Source: Shimazuella soli (GTDB taxonomy: Bacteria; Bacillota; Bacilli; Thermoactinomycetales; Thermoactinomycetaceae). Taken from it: 64,000 bases of DNA. The stretch is from positions 186,001 to 250,000 of the forward strand of contig NZ_JAKWBN010000003.1 in the NCBI RefSeq assembly GCF_022511585.1, given 5' to 3'. Shown one piece after another: positions 17,198 to 25,268 of this stretch. The notes under the pieces were generated by a model. It ran no database searches and had not been told where the DNA came from. It saw nothing but the letters and a program-made list of their open reading frames with translations. The translations under genes and the position numbers were made by a program. How positions within the stretch are numbered: position 1 is the first letter of the stretch; the number at the start of each line of letters is the position of its first letter.

Positions 17198-17965
17198 CTA
17201 CTTTGCAGTCATTCCACCATCAATAATGTGAGATGTTCCAGTAATGTATTTTGCTTTGTCAGAAGCTAAAAATAAAATACTTTCAGTTACTTCATCTGCT
17301 TCCAAATAACGTCCCATTGGAAGCAAGCTTAAAATTTGCTGTCTTCCCATCATTGGATCATCTGGGAAGAGTATTTTCTCCACTTCATCCATCATAGATG
17401 ATTTCATAGGTGCAGGAATTACTGCGTTTACTCGTACTCCTGATGAGACGCAATCCAATGCAGCCGACTTCATAAATCCAAGCAGTGCATGAGATACCAT
17501 CGAATAGGCAGAAAAGAATGGCAACCCTCGTAATCCAAAAACAGCTGATACAAAAAGGATACATCCACTATGTTGTTTCTGCATGACTGGCAGCACATAT
17601 TTGTAATTCAAAAAGGAAGTTAATACATTGGTTTCAAACGTATCCATTATGTAATGTGATGAAATGTCAGAAGCTTGGGTAATAGGGCCATAAATGCCCA
17701 CACAATTGATTAAGACATCAATACTACCTAATAGATCGACTGTTTTATTGACATAGAGTTTTACTTGTTCATCATCTCTACAATCAGCTGGAATAAAAAT
17801 GGAATCTGATCCAATTGGCAATTTTTCTTTTAGTTCATCTAACTTATCATTATCCTTATCAATAAGAACTAGAATAGCGCCTTCTTCTTGAAATCGTTTA
17901 CTCAATGAAGTCCCAAGCGTTCCTGCAGCTCCAGTGATCATCACAACTTTATCTTTAAATTCCAC
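17198..17965 (-). CDS. SDR-family protein lacking the catalytic lysine
   Basis: The 255-residue protein has the short-chain dehydrogenase fold: TGAAGTLG for the nucleotide, DVLINCVG (NNAG equivalent), LFVSAVFG (catalytic serine), and the tyrosine in AYSMVSHALLGFMK, ending HIIDGGMTAK. The YxxxK motif reads YSMVS, so the lysine is replaced by serine, confirmed from the bases. It is therefore likely inactive as a standard oxidoreductase or works by another mechanism. It is a tandem paralogue of 18298-19065 with the same defect. Confidence 0.88.
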   Translation of the reverse strand: MEFKDKVVMITGAAGTLGTSLSKRFQEEGAILVLIDKDNDKLDELKEKLPIGSDSIFIPADCRDDEQVKLYVNKTVDLLGSIDVLINCVGIYGPITQASDISSHYIMDTFETNVLTSFLNYKYVLPVMQKQHSGCILFVSAVFGLRGLPFFSAYSMVSHALLGFMKSAALDCVSSGVRVNAVIPAPMKSSMMDEVEKILFPDDPMMGRQQILSLLPMGRYLEADEVTESILFLASDKAKYITGTSHIIDGGMTAK

Positions 17966-18297
17966 CTAGAATCATCCTTTATTAAAGGTTTTTCTCCATA
18001 GAGGAGAAGTTATTTATTTGTATTAATGGAATGACATAATCGCTTCCCTCTTTGTTATATTTTGAATAAATGAGTAAAAAATATGGGATTTATAAATAAA
18101 TATTTTCGATTTTTAGGAGTTGCGTCTATCTCGTGGATAGTGCTGAAATTCCTGATTCTTTTTTAATTTTTGTTTATCGGATATGTACAGCAAACTGATT
18201 ACTTAATAATAGTGAGGGATATATCCATTTTGCCGTTTATTCCATCCAAATAAAAATGAAATTGAGAAAGGTAATAGTTGTTTCAAGCTTACATACA
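17966..18297. other. gene-free gap between the two SDR genes
   Basis: The 332-bp AT-rich spacer holds no ORF, convincing hairpin or repeat. The downstream SDR gene needs its own promoter here, but no clear -35/-10 pair was seen. Confidence 0.4.
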
Positions 18298-19065
18298 TTA
18301 TTTTGCTAACATACCGCCGTCAATAATATGAGATGTACCGTTAATATATTTCGCTCGATGGGAAGACATGTACACCGCTGTTTCCGCTATTTCTTCTGGC
18401 TCTACGTATCGACCAAAAGGAAGAAATCCTAAAATATGCTTTCGTCCTATGTCTGGATCACTTGGGAATAGTGCCTTCTCCACTTCCTCCATCACAGGAG
18501 AGTTAGTTGGTGCAGGTATTAGTGCATTTATTCTTACACCAGTGAGTGCTGCTTCAAGTGCTACGGATTTCATAAATCCAAGTAATGCATGACAAGCAGT
18601 AGAGTATGCTGCAAAATGTGGCAGGCCGCGAATACCGAACACAGCAGATGTAAACAAAATCGAACCATAGCGTTGCTTTTGCATTACTGGGTAAACGTAT
18701 TTATAATTTAAAAATGCGGTGATAACATTTGATTGGTAAATTTCCATCAAATGAGATGTGTCGAGTGTGGTAGCAGGTTTTACATCACCTGTAATACCTA
18801 CGCAATGAACAAATGCATCAATTCCACCGAACAAATCCACTGTTTTGTTTACATAATGTTCTACCATCTCCTCGTTTGCACAATCTGCATGGAAGTATAA
18901 TGCTTCAACATCTTTTGGCAGGAAATTTTTTAATGCATCTAAACTTTCCTTATCTTTATCGATTAGTACTAAGATAGCTCCTTCTTCGTGAAAACGTTTA
19001 CTTAATACCTTCCCAATAGCTCCTGCAGCTCCAGTGATCATCACAACTTTGTCATGAAAATCCAA
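18298..19065 (-). CDS. SDR-family protein lacking the catalytic lysine (paralogue)
   Basis: The 255-residue paralogue of 17198-17965 has TGAAGAIG, DAFVHCVG, LFTSAVFG and AYSTACHALLGFMK, ending HIIDGGMLAK. The lysine of YxxxK is replaced by cysteine. Serine and tyrosine of the triad remain. Both copies keep the same length and the HALLGFMKS helix, so the loss of lysine probably predates the duplication or was selected. Cofactor binding seems intact. The substrate is unknown. Confidence 0.88.
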   Translation of the reverse strand: MDFHDKVVMITGAAGAIGKVLSKRFHEEGAILVLIDKDKESLDALKNFLPKDVEALYFHADCANEEMVEHYVNKTVDLFGGIDAFVHCVGITGDVKPATTLDTSHLMEIYQSNVITAFLNYKYVYPVMQKQRYGSILFTSAVFGIRGLPHFAAYSTACHALLGFMKSVALEAALTGVRINALIPAPTNSPVMEEVEKALFPSDPDIGRKHILGFLPFGRYVEPEEIAETAVYMSSHRAKYINGTSHIIDGGMLAK

Positions 19066-19114
19066 TTTTGTTCACCCTTTCATGGAGTTTTCTGATAAAA
19101 ATCGGAAAAACTAA

Positions 19115-19221
19115 TAGAAATTGCTAATTATCTTTTAAAGATTGATAATTAAACTAAATATAAGTTAATTATAATGAAATAATAGCATAATCAAGATATT
19201 TAAAGTAGAAATTGCTAATTA
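19115..19221. repeat. two 16-bp direct repeats upstream of mntP
   Basis: TAGAAATTGCTAATTA occurs at 19115-19130 and 19206-19221, both in the 292-bp gap between the divergent SDR gene and mntP. They may be binding sites for one regulator. I see no yybP-ykoY-type manganese riboswitch here. Confidence 0.45.
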
Positions 19222-19357
19222 GTTCACGAGAAGATGTAAGCTTTGTGATAGAAATGGAACACATTTCATTATCATTCGCATACCCTATTTTTCTAGATTC
19301 TATCTTTCTTCTTCTCTGCATAACCTTGTCTTATGAACCAAGGACAAGGAGGTTACC

Positions 19358-19921
19358 ATGGATATCAACACATTGGCATGGGGGCAATTCTTTACACTCA
19401 GCATCATTGCTATTGCTTTAGGAATGGATGCTTTTTCACTTGGGTTGGGTCTTGGTATGCGAAAACCTACCCGTAGCAAAGCCATTTTAATCAGTATTTT
19501 TATTGCTATTTTTCATATTTTCATGCCTTTGATTGGAATCTGGATTGGACAGTATTTAAGTCTTTACTTTCACCATATTGCAGTTATTATTGGTGGTGCA
19601 TTGCTCTGCTTACTCGGTCTACAAATGTTTTGGTCGAGTATTCAAGACAGGGAAGATACTCTACCATTTAGTGATAGAACGATTATTGGAATCATGCTGA
19701 TTGCATTCAGTGTAAGTTTAGATTCGCTATCGGCTGGGTTAAGTTTAGGTTTCTTTGCAACAGACCCGATGTTAACGGTCTTTCTTTGTGGATTAGCTGG
19801 AGGAATAATGTCTTGGTTTGGATTGTATTTTGGGCGTTTAATGGGCAGCTGGATCGGGAAATATGGAGAAGTATTCGGTGGATTTGTTCTCATTACACTT
19901 GGAGTCCAATTTATTTGGTAA
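19358..19921 (+). CDS. mntP: manganese efflux pump MntP
   Basis: The 187-residue, six-helix membrane protein is a duplicated three-helix unit with the conserved aspartates in GMDAFSLGLGLG (first half) and SVSLDSLSAGLSLGF (second half). It exports Mn2+ and protects against overload. AAGGAGG precedes the ATG at 6 nt. It corresponds to ywlD in the B. subtilis order and is followed by ywlE. Confidence 0.93.
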   Translation: MDINTLAWGQFFTLSIIAIALGMDAFSLGLGLGMRKPTRSKAILISIFIAIFHIFMPLIGIWIGQYLSLYFHHIAVIIGGALLCLLGLQMFWSSIQDREDTLPFSDRTIIGIMLIAFSVSLDSLSAGLSLGFFATDPMLTVFLCGLAGGIMSWFGLYFGRLMGSWIGKYGEVFGGFVLITLGVQFIW

Positions 19922-20015
19922 GTATTTGTCAAATATTTTTGGAATGTGTTATACATGTTGTGGGGTCCTTTTTGCGCATACCCACTGAAAGGAATGAAGA
20001 AAGGTGGGAAATAAG

Positions 20016-20465
20016 TTGAAACGTGTTTTGTTTGTCTGCACAGGTAACACATGTCGAAGTCCGATGGCAGAAGCAATTCTTACCCATATGTCAAAACAAA
20101 AACAATTCCCGCTAGAGGTTCGTTCAGCGGGAATTTATGCTGTACCTGGAGCCGATATTAGCCCACAAGCGAAAGAAGTGCTGACTTCAGAAGGTATCCA
20201 AACAGACCATTGTGCTCAAAGATTAGATCATGAACTACTCGAATGGGCAGATGTGATTCTTACCATGACACTTCAACACAAAAATGCAATTTTGTTAGAA
20301 TCGCCTTCGTCGGATAAAAAAGTTTATACACTAACAGAATATATAACAGATGATTCATTTGATATTATAGACCCATATGGTTCTTCTGTTGAAGTATATC
20401 GTCGATGTGCAGAAGAGATACATCAGCATCTGGAAGACCTAATAAAAAAGTGGTCGAGGGAGTAG
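20016..20465 (+). CDS. ywlE: protein-arginine phosphatase YwlE
   Basis: The 149-residue low-molecular-weight phosphatase has the loop VCTGNTCRSPMAEA near the N-terminus and DPYG near the C-terminus with the acid. The threonine in CTGNTCR is the residue that favours phospho-arginine over phospho-tyrosine in this family. It would reverse McsB-type arginine phosphorylation that marks proteins for ClpCP. The TTG at 20016 (MKRVLFVC) is chosen since AAAGGTGGG precedes it; an in-frame GTG at 20004 lies in that site. Confidence 0.9.
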   Translation: MKRVLFVCTGNTCRSPMAEAILTHMSKQKQFPLEVRSAGIYAVPGADISPQAKEVLTSEGIQTDHCAQRLDHELLEWADVILTMTLQHKNAILLESPSSDKKVYTLTEYITDDSFDIIDPYGSSVEVYRRCAEEIHQHLEDLIKKWSRE

Positions 20466-20473
20466 TTTAAAAA

Positions 20474-20917
20474 ATGAAAATAGCACTTGGTTCAGATCAT
20501 GGTGGAATTCACTTAAAGAAAGAGATCATCAGTTATCTAGAGTCAAAAGAAATCGCATTTGAAGATTGTGGTGCATATGTGGAAGAGTCTGTCGATTACC
20601 CTGATTATGCAGCTCCTGTAGGGAATAAAGTGGTAAATAAAGAAGTGGATTTAGGTATTTTAGTTTGTGGGACAGGCATAGGCATGTCCATCGCTGCAAA
20701 TAAAATTAGAGGAATTCGTGCAGCGGTTGTTTCTGATGAGTTTTCTGCCAAAATGAGCCGTGAACACAACAATGCCAACATCCTCTGTCTTGGTGAGCGA
20801 GTAGTTGGCCGAGATTTGGCATTGTCGATTATTGATGCATGGCTTAAAGCTTCTTTCCAAGGCAGTAGACATGAAAGACGTATTAAAAAGATCGCCAAAC
20901 TTGAGGAATTGCTTTAA
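20474..20917 (+). CDS. rpiB: ribose-5-phosphate isomerase B
   Basis: The 147-residue enzyme interconverts ribulose-5-P and ribose-5-P. Signatures are MKIALGSDHGG at the N-terminus, VDYPDYA, LVCGTGIGMSIAANKIRGIRAA (catalytic cysteine) and SREHNNANILCLGERVVG. It starts 8 nt after ywlE and abuts the ywlG start, so these three genes form an operon in conserved order. Confidence 0.94.
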   Translation: MKIALGSDHGGIHLKKEIISYLESKEIAFEDCGAYVEESVDYPDYAAPVGNKVVNKEVDLGILVCGTGIGMSIAANKIRGIRAAVVSDEFSAKMSREHNNANILCLGERVVGRDLALSIIDAWLKASFQGSRHERRIKKIAKLEELL

Positions 20918-21466
20918 ATGGAACAGATTCATCAGGAGACAGTAGCGGCTCTCCAAGATTTACTTGATGCTTTTCCGCTTGATGAACAGAAATTGCTTGT
21001 CGTTGGTGTGAGTACGAGCGAAGTGTTAGGTGAGCGAATTGGGAGCTATGGAAGCGATCGAGTTGCTGAGTCTATTTATGAGGTCTTCTCCGAATATAGG
21101 CAGCGATTTGGATTTATGCTCGCTTTTCAATGCTGTGAACACCTCAATCGTGCACTTGTTGTGTCGAGAGAAACAGCCACGCGTTTACATCTAACAGAAG
21201 TTGCAGCAGTACCAGTAAGACATGCTGGAGGAGCGATGGCTTCATATGCGTTTCGCCAACTGCCAGATAGTATATTAGTAGAATCCATAGCGGCAGATGC
21301 GGGAATAGATATAGGCAGTACATTGATCGGAATGCATTTAAAACCTGTGGCAGTTCCCGTACGCCCCAAAAAGTCTTATATTGGACAAGCTTATGTTACG
21401 ATGGCGAGGACTAGACCAAAGTTAATCGGGGGAAGTCGTGCTGTTTATATACTAGAAAATGAATAA
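20918..21466 (+). CDS. ywlG: YwlG-family protein (UPF0340/TIGR01440)
   Basis: The 182-residue soluble protein of unknown function is recognised by position right after rpiB and by VGVSTSEVLGERIGSYGS, CCEHLNRALV and DAGIDIGSTLIGMHLKPVAVPVR. It starts at the base after the rpiB stop, so translation is probably coupled. The family is common in Bacillales and Clostridia. A hairpin terminator follows. Confidence 0.9.
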   Translation: MEQIHQETVAALQDLLDAFPLDEQKLLVVGVSTSEVLGERIGSYGSDRVAESIYEVFSEYRQRFGFMLAFQCCEHLNRALVVSRETATRLHLTEVAAVPVRHAGGAMASYAFRQLPDSILVESIAADAGIDIGSTLIGMHLKPVAVPVRPKKSYIGQAYVTMARTRPKLIGGSRAVYILENE

Positions 21467-21469
21467 ATG

Positions 21470-21501
21470 CCAAAAGAGCGCTGACAGTGGCGTTCTTTTG
21501 G
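21470..21501 (+). terminator. terminator of the ywlE-rpiB-ywlG operon
   Basis: CCAAAAGAGCGC and GCGTTCTTTTGG form a 12-bp stem with one mispair and an 8-nt loop. Confidence 0.65.
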
Positions 21502-21553
21502 TAAATATCATTTACCGATAGTATAAAATTATTAAAATCGAGGCTCTTAAAAT

Positions 21554-21994
21554 ATGAAAAATATTATAATCCCTATGCTTCTGGTTTTATCTGGATTTGG
21601 ATTGAGCATTCAAGGAAGTATCAATGGGGCACTGGGCAGAGCAATTGGATCGGTTCAAGCAGCTTTAGTTTCTTTCGTTATCGGAACTATCTGTTTGTTT
21701 ATTGTGGTTATGTTTATGGGAAAAGGAAATCTTTATGCAGTTGTAGATGTTCCTAAATGGCAGTTGATTGGAGGAATGTTAGGGGCAATATACATATCTG
21801 TTCTAGCTTTTTCAGTTCCAAGGGTAGGTATAGGTCTTGCGTTAGTTTGTGTAGTCATAGGTCAGATTATTATGAGTATGGTTATCGATCATTTTGGTTT
21901 GTTTCAAAGTACACAAGTGTTATTTAATACACCTCGCCTTATTGGAGTTTTATTGCTGATTTCAGGAATGATCTGTATATATAAAGGGACATAA
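21554..21994 (+). CDS. DMT-superfamily membrane protein (YdcZ/DUF606-type)
   Basis: The 146-residue protein has five hydrophobic helices and the family opening PMLLVLSGFGLSIQGSINGALGRAIGS, followed by PKWQLIGGMLGAIYI and a final LLLISGMICIYKG. YdcZ-type proteins form a half-size DMT transporter unit and often occur in pairs; no partner is next to it here. Substrate unknown. It is not in the B. subtilis block at this point. Confidence 0.8.
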   Translation: MKNIIIPMLLVLSGFGLSIQGSINGALGRAIGSVQAALVSFVIGTICLFIVVMFMGKGNLYAVVDVPKWQLIGGMLGAIYISVLAFSVPRVGIGLALVCVVIGQIIMSMVIDHFGLFQSTQVLFNTPRLIGVLLLISGMICIYKGT

Positions 21995-22054
21995 AAGGAA
22001 AAGTTTTTTGAAGAAAATATAAAAACAGTAAAAAGTGGTAGATTCAAATCGAAG

Positions 22055-22090
22055 AGGCACCTCTGAGTTTTCTCTCAGAAGTGCTTTTTG
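22055..22090. terminator. terminator between convergent genes
   Basis: GCACCTCTGAG and CTCAGAAGTGC pair with one mismatch and are followed by TTTTTGTC on the plus strand. Confidence 0.65.
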
Positions 22091-22142
22091 TCAATTTTGA
22101 AAGTATTCCTTTTCTCTGGATTAGGAGTTTTTTCTTTAATCT

Positions 22143-23387
22143 TTATAAATTATTTGTTGTTTTTTTTCTTGTACTTTTTAACAATTCATCCACTGCTTTA
22201 ACATATCCACCAGCTTTTTGAAAAGAACGGCTTATTTTTAAGCTGTTTTCTTTGTATACAGGATTGTTTAAAGCTTCTAGAACCGATTTTCGCAATGTAT
22301 CTGCATCTAAGTTTTGTGGATCAAGCAAGAGGCCGGCCCCTAGCTTCTCTACCCGTTCTGCCACAACTGGTTGATCGTTTACAAGTGGTAGCATGACAAG
22401 GGCATTTCCAAAATATAATCCTTCGTTTGTGCTGTTCATTCCACAGTGCGTGATGAAAACATCACTATGATTTAAAACTTCCAATTGAGGGACATAATTG
22501 CGCACGATAAAGTTATCAGGGATCGATCCAATGTCATCTGGTGATAAATAATTCCCAATGCTGAGAACAACTTTTACATCGAGATCTTTTAAAGCTTCTA
22601 TGCACATTTGGTACAGATCTACTCGCTTATTAACAATCGTACCTAATGCCATGTACACAACACGTCTGTTTTGAATTTCTTCAATCGGGAAATCCAATTG
22701 CTCTGGTCGATCTGTGACAGATGGCCCCACAAATACATAATTTTCATTGTAATGTTCTGACTCTGGTTGAAACAAGCGTGAAGTAAAGATGATGTGCAGT
22801 TCGGCATCGACGACCATTCCAGTTAGAAAACTAGGGATGGGAACACCATACTTTTGTTCTAATCGTTTTGTGATTTGCTCCATTTCTTGTTGTTTTGCTA
22901 GAAATTGTTCTTTCATTTCAGGTGACCATTTTTCCATTACTTTTTTGAAAAAGCTCGTCTTTTCACTGGAAGCGAAAGTAGACCAAAGTGCATATGATGG
23001 TAATTTCTTTATGTCTGCTACCCATTTCCCAGGGAAACTTTGGGCATCAAATATTACATAATCATAAACTTCATTTTGAATATCTGCTAAAATTTCATCC
23101 GTAATCCATTCCATGGACTGCATCATTTTATCCATATTTCCAATAACGGGGCTTTTGTTTTTATGATCTTGGAAATTTGCTACAAGCTCTTTCATCAATG
23201 CTTGTGCTTTCATGGAGATCGGACGGAATTCTGCCCCTGTTTGTTGTAACTTTTCTTTATACAGGTCACTTGTGTAATAAGTGACTTGTTCACCACGCTG
23301 GACTAGTTCTTTTATAAGACCAATAGAAGGATTAACATGTCCTTCTCCTAAATAATTGACGACTAATACCTTAGCTATTATAAACAC
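22143..23387 (-). CDS. MGT-family glycosyltransferase (macrolide/YjiC-like)
   Basis: The 414-residue GT1-type enzyme has an N-terminal acceptor domain (VLVVNYLGEGHVNPSIGLIKEL) and a C-terminal nucleotide-sugar domain with VVYMALGTI, VRNYVPQLEVL and FITHCGMNSTNEGLYFGNALVMLPL, where HCGxNS is the donor signature. Such enzymes glycosylate macrolides, flavonoids or lipids. The annotated GTG lies inside a GAGGTG site and the true start may be a few codons downstream. It interrupts the ywlG-glyA junction of the conserved order, suggesting insertion. Confidence 0.87.
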   Translation of the reverse strand: MFIIAKVLVVNYLGEGHVNPSIGLIKELVQRGEQVTYYTSDLYKEKLQQTGAEFRPISMKAQALMKELVANFQDHKNKSPVIGNMDKMMQSMEWITDEILADIQNEVYDYVIFDAQSFPGKWVADIKKLPSYALWSTFASSEKTSFFKKVMEKWSPEMKEQFLAKQQEMEQITKRLEQKYGVPIPSFLTGMVVDAELHIIFTSRLFQPESEHYNENYVFVGPSVTDRPEQLDFPIEEIQNRRVVYMALGTIVNKRVDLYQMCIEALKDLDVKVVLSIGNYLSPDDIGSIPDNFIVRNYVPQLEVLNHSDVFITHCGMNSTNEGLYFGNALVMLPLVNDQPVVAERVEKLGAGLLLDPQNLDADTLRKSVLEALNNPVYKENSLKISRSFQKAGGYVKAVDELLKSTRKKTTNNL

Positions 23388-23695
23388 CTCATTTCAAATA
23401 TAAAAATCGTATCATTTTATTGTATGAATGGAGAACGTAAATCTGAAAAAAATGTATAAATTATTCAGATTATACAATATATAAATACTTTTATATTTGT
23501 TTGTTCTAAAAATCGACATGTATTAGGCGTAGTAGTAAAATGAGTTCATTGTATGAAGGAAGCAAGGTATACGAAAAATAAGGAAACAGGCATCTGGTGA
23601 AATGGATATGAAATTAATGTAATGGGACGGTAGCAAAAAATATTAACATTTGTTATGATGATAGAGGAAAATATTCGGAAATAGGGGGAAAACCC
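23388..23695. other. 308-bp divergent region upstream of glyA
   Basis: There is no ORF. An inverted repeat AATCTGAA / TTCAGATT near 23440-23470 may be an operator or promoter element for the glycosyltransferase. No T-box or glycine riboswitch fold was recognised before glyA. Confidence 0.35.
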
Positions 23696-24925
23696 ATGTT
23701 AAAAGATCAAGATTCACAAGTTTTTGAAGCAATTCAGCTTGAATTAAAGAGACAACAAAACAATATTGAATTGATTGCTTCCGAAAATTTTGTAAGTCCC
23801 GCAGTCATGGAGGCACAGGGCTCTGTGCTTACTAACAAATATGCAGAAGGTTATCCTGGGAAAAGATACTATGGTGGCTGTGAGCATGTAGATATCGTAG
23901 AAAACTTAGCTCGTGACCGTGCGAAAAAACTTTTTGGTGCAGAGCATGCCAATGTGCAGCCCCACTCAGGAGCACAAGCAAATATGGCTGTATATCACAC
24001 TGTGCTGGAACCAGGGGACACGGTATTGGGGATGAATCTTGCTCATGGCGGGCACTTGACACATGGAAGTCCTGTTAACTTTTCTGGTATCTTATATAAT
24101 TTTGTAGCTTATGGTGTGGATGCAGAAACACATCGCATTAACTATGAAGAAGTACGCCAATTGGCGTTAGAACATAAACCAAAGTTATTAGTAGCTGGGG
24201 CAAGTGCATATCCTCGTGAATTTGATTTTGCGAAGTTAAAGGAAATCGCGGATGAGGCTGGAGCTTTATTCATGGTCGATATGGCACATATCGCTGGGCT
24301 TGTGGCTACAGGGCAGCATCAAAGCCCAGTTCCATATGCAGATTTTGTTACGACCACCACTCATAAAACCCTTCGCGGTCCACGTGGCGGAATGATCTTG
24401 TGCAAAGAAAAGTATGCCAAGGCCATCGATAAATCGATTTTCCCTGGAATTCAAGGCGGTCCATTGATGCATGTGATCGCGGCGAAAGCTGTAGCATTAG
24501 GAGAGGCACTTAGTGAATCTTTCCAAGCATATGGGGCGCAAGTAGTGAAAAATGCAAAAGTACTCGGGGATCAACTAGTGGAACATGGTCTAAAACTGAT
24601 TTCTGGTGGAACAGATAACCATCTCTTGCTCATCGATGTTCGAAACCTCGGATTAACTGGAAAAGAAGCGGAGCATTTGCTTGATCAAGTAGGCATTACC
24701 ACGAACAAAAATGCAATCCCATTTGATCCAGAAAGTCCTTTTGTAACAAGTGGTATTCGCATCGGAACTCCAGCTGCAACCAGTCGTGGCATGGATGAAG
24801 AGGCGATGGCCGAGATCGCAGCTATTATCGCTCTTACATTGAAAGAGAGAGAAGATGCTTCTACGGCTGAAAAAGCACGAGCACGAGTTGCGAAGTTGAC
24901 AAGTCAGTTTCCTTTATATGCGTAA
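23696..24925 (+). CDS. glyA: serine hydroxymethyltransferase
   Basis: The 409-residue PLP enzyme interconverts serine and glycine and supplies methylene-THF. It shows [42 protein letters not shown], the PLP-lysine motif [15 protein letters not shown] and the C-terminal [22 protein letters not shown] precedes the ATG. In B. subtilis glyA is followed by upp; here about 24.3 kb of accessory DNA intervenes. Confidence 0.96.
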   Translation: MLKDQDSQVFEAIQLELKRQQNNIELIASENFVSPAVMEAQGSVLTNKYAEGYPGKRYYGGCEHVDIVENLARDRAKKLFGAEHANVQPHSGAQANMAVYHTVLEPGDTVLGMNLAHGGHLTHGSPVNFSGILYNFVAYGVDAETHRINYEEVRQLALEHKPKLLVAGASAYPREFDFAKLKEIADEAGALFMVDMAHIAGLVATGQHQSPVPYADFVTTTTHKTLRGPRGGMILCKEKYAKAIDKSIFPGIQGGPLMHVIAAKAVALGEALSESFQAYGAQVVKNAKVLGDQLVEHGLKLISGGTDNHLLLIDVRNLGLTGKEAEHLLDQVGITTNKNAIPFDPESPFVTSGIRIGTPAATSRGMDEEAMAEIAAIIALTLKEREDASTAEKARARVAKLTSQFPLYA

Positions 24926-24976
24926 GCATCCGGACTCATGTCTTTTTATGTTTAAACCAATCAGTAGTTACCTGTC

Positions 24977-25075
24977 ATTGAAAGAATCGATGAGGAATTT
25001 TTTGGCTCACTGTCCACTGAAAAACCTAATTTTGTCAAGTTGTTGAAGCAATTAATCAGCAACCAGTCGCTTTAA
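24977..25075 (+). pseudogene. C-terminal relic of a MarR-type regulator
   Basis: One frame reads IERIDEEFFGSLS and FVKLLKQLISN before a stop. This resembles the end of MarR proteins, where a helix with the pattern FF-x-x-L(S/T)xEE-x-x-x-F-x-x-L-L-x-x-L closes the dimer domain. No start, ribosome binding site or DNA-binding domain is present. It marks the left edge of the accessory block after glyA. Confidence 0.4.
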
Positions 25076-25198
25076 TGGAAGATCAGAGACCGAACAGACA
25101 GTATTTGGATCAAGGTTCGCAGCTAAGCTGGTCACCTGCAAAGTAGATGGACATATATGTAAATCCTAATATTAGATATTCCTATTAACAAAAATATA

Positions 25199-25236
25199 CG
25201 CCAAGCCTGAGTATGCTTCTCGGCTTGGCGTTTTTT
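25199..25236. terminator. terminator CGCCAAGCC/GGCTTGGCG
   Basis: A 9-bp perfect stem is followed by TTTTTT on the plus strand; the same stem recurs at 34077-34113 after the second serine hydrolase gene, within longer duplicated flanks. Confidence 0.75.
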
Positions 25237-25268
25237 AAACAATACCTAAATCTTGACTGATCAAGGAA

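Noticed and set aside
17003-17269. 88-codon plus-strand ORF after the COG4705-like gene
   Set aside because: It spans the bidirectional terminator and overlaps the SDR gene end; no ribosome binding site.
19066-19357. yybP-ykoY manganese riboswitch before mntP
   Set aside because: The expected conserved loops could not be found; only the 16-bp direct repeats stand out.
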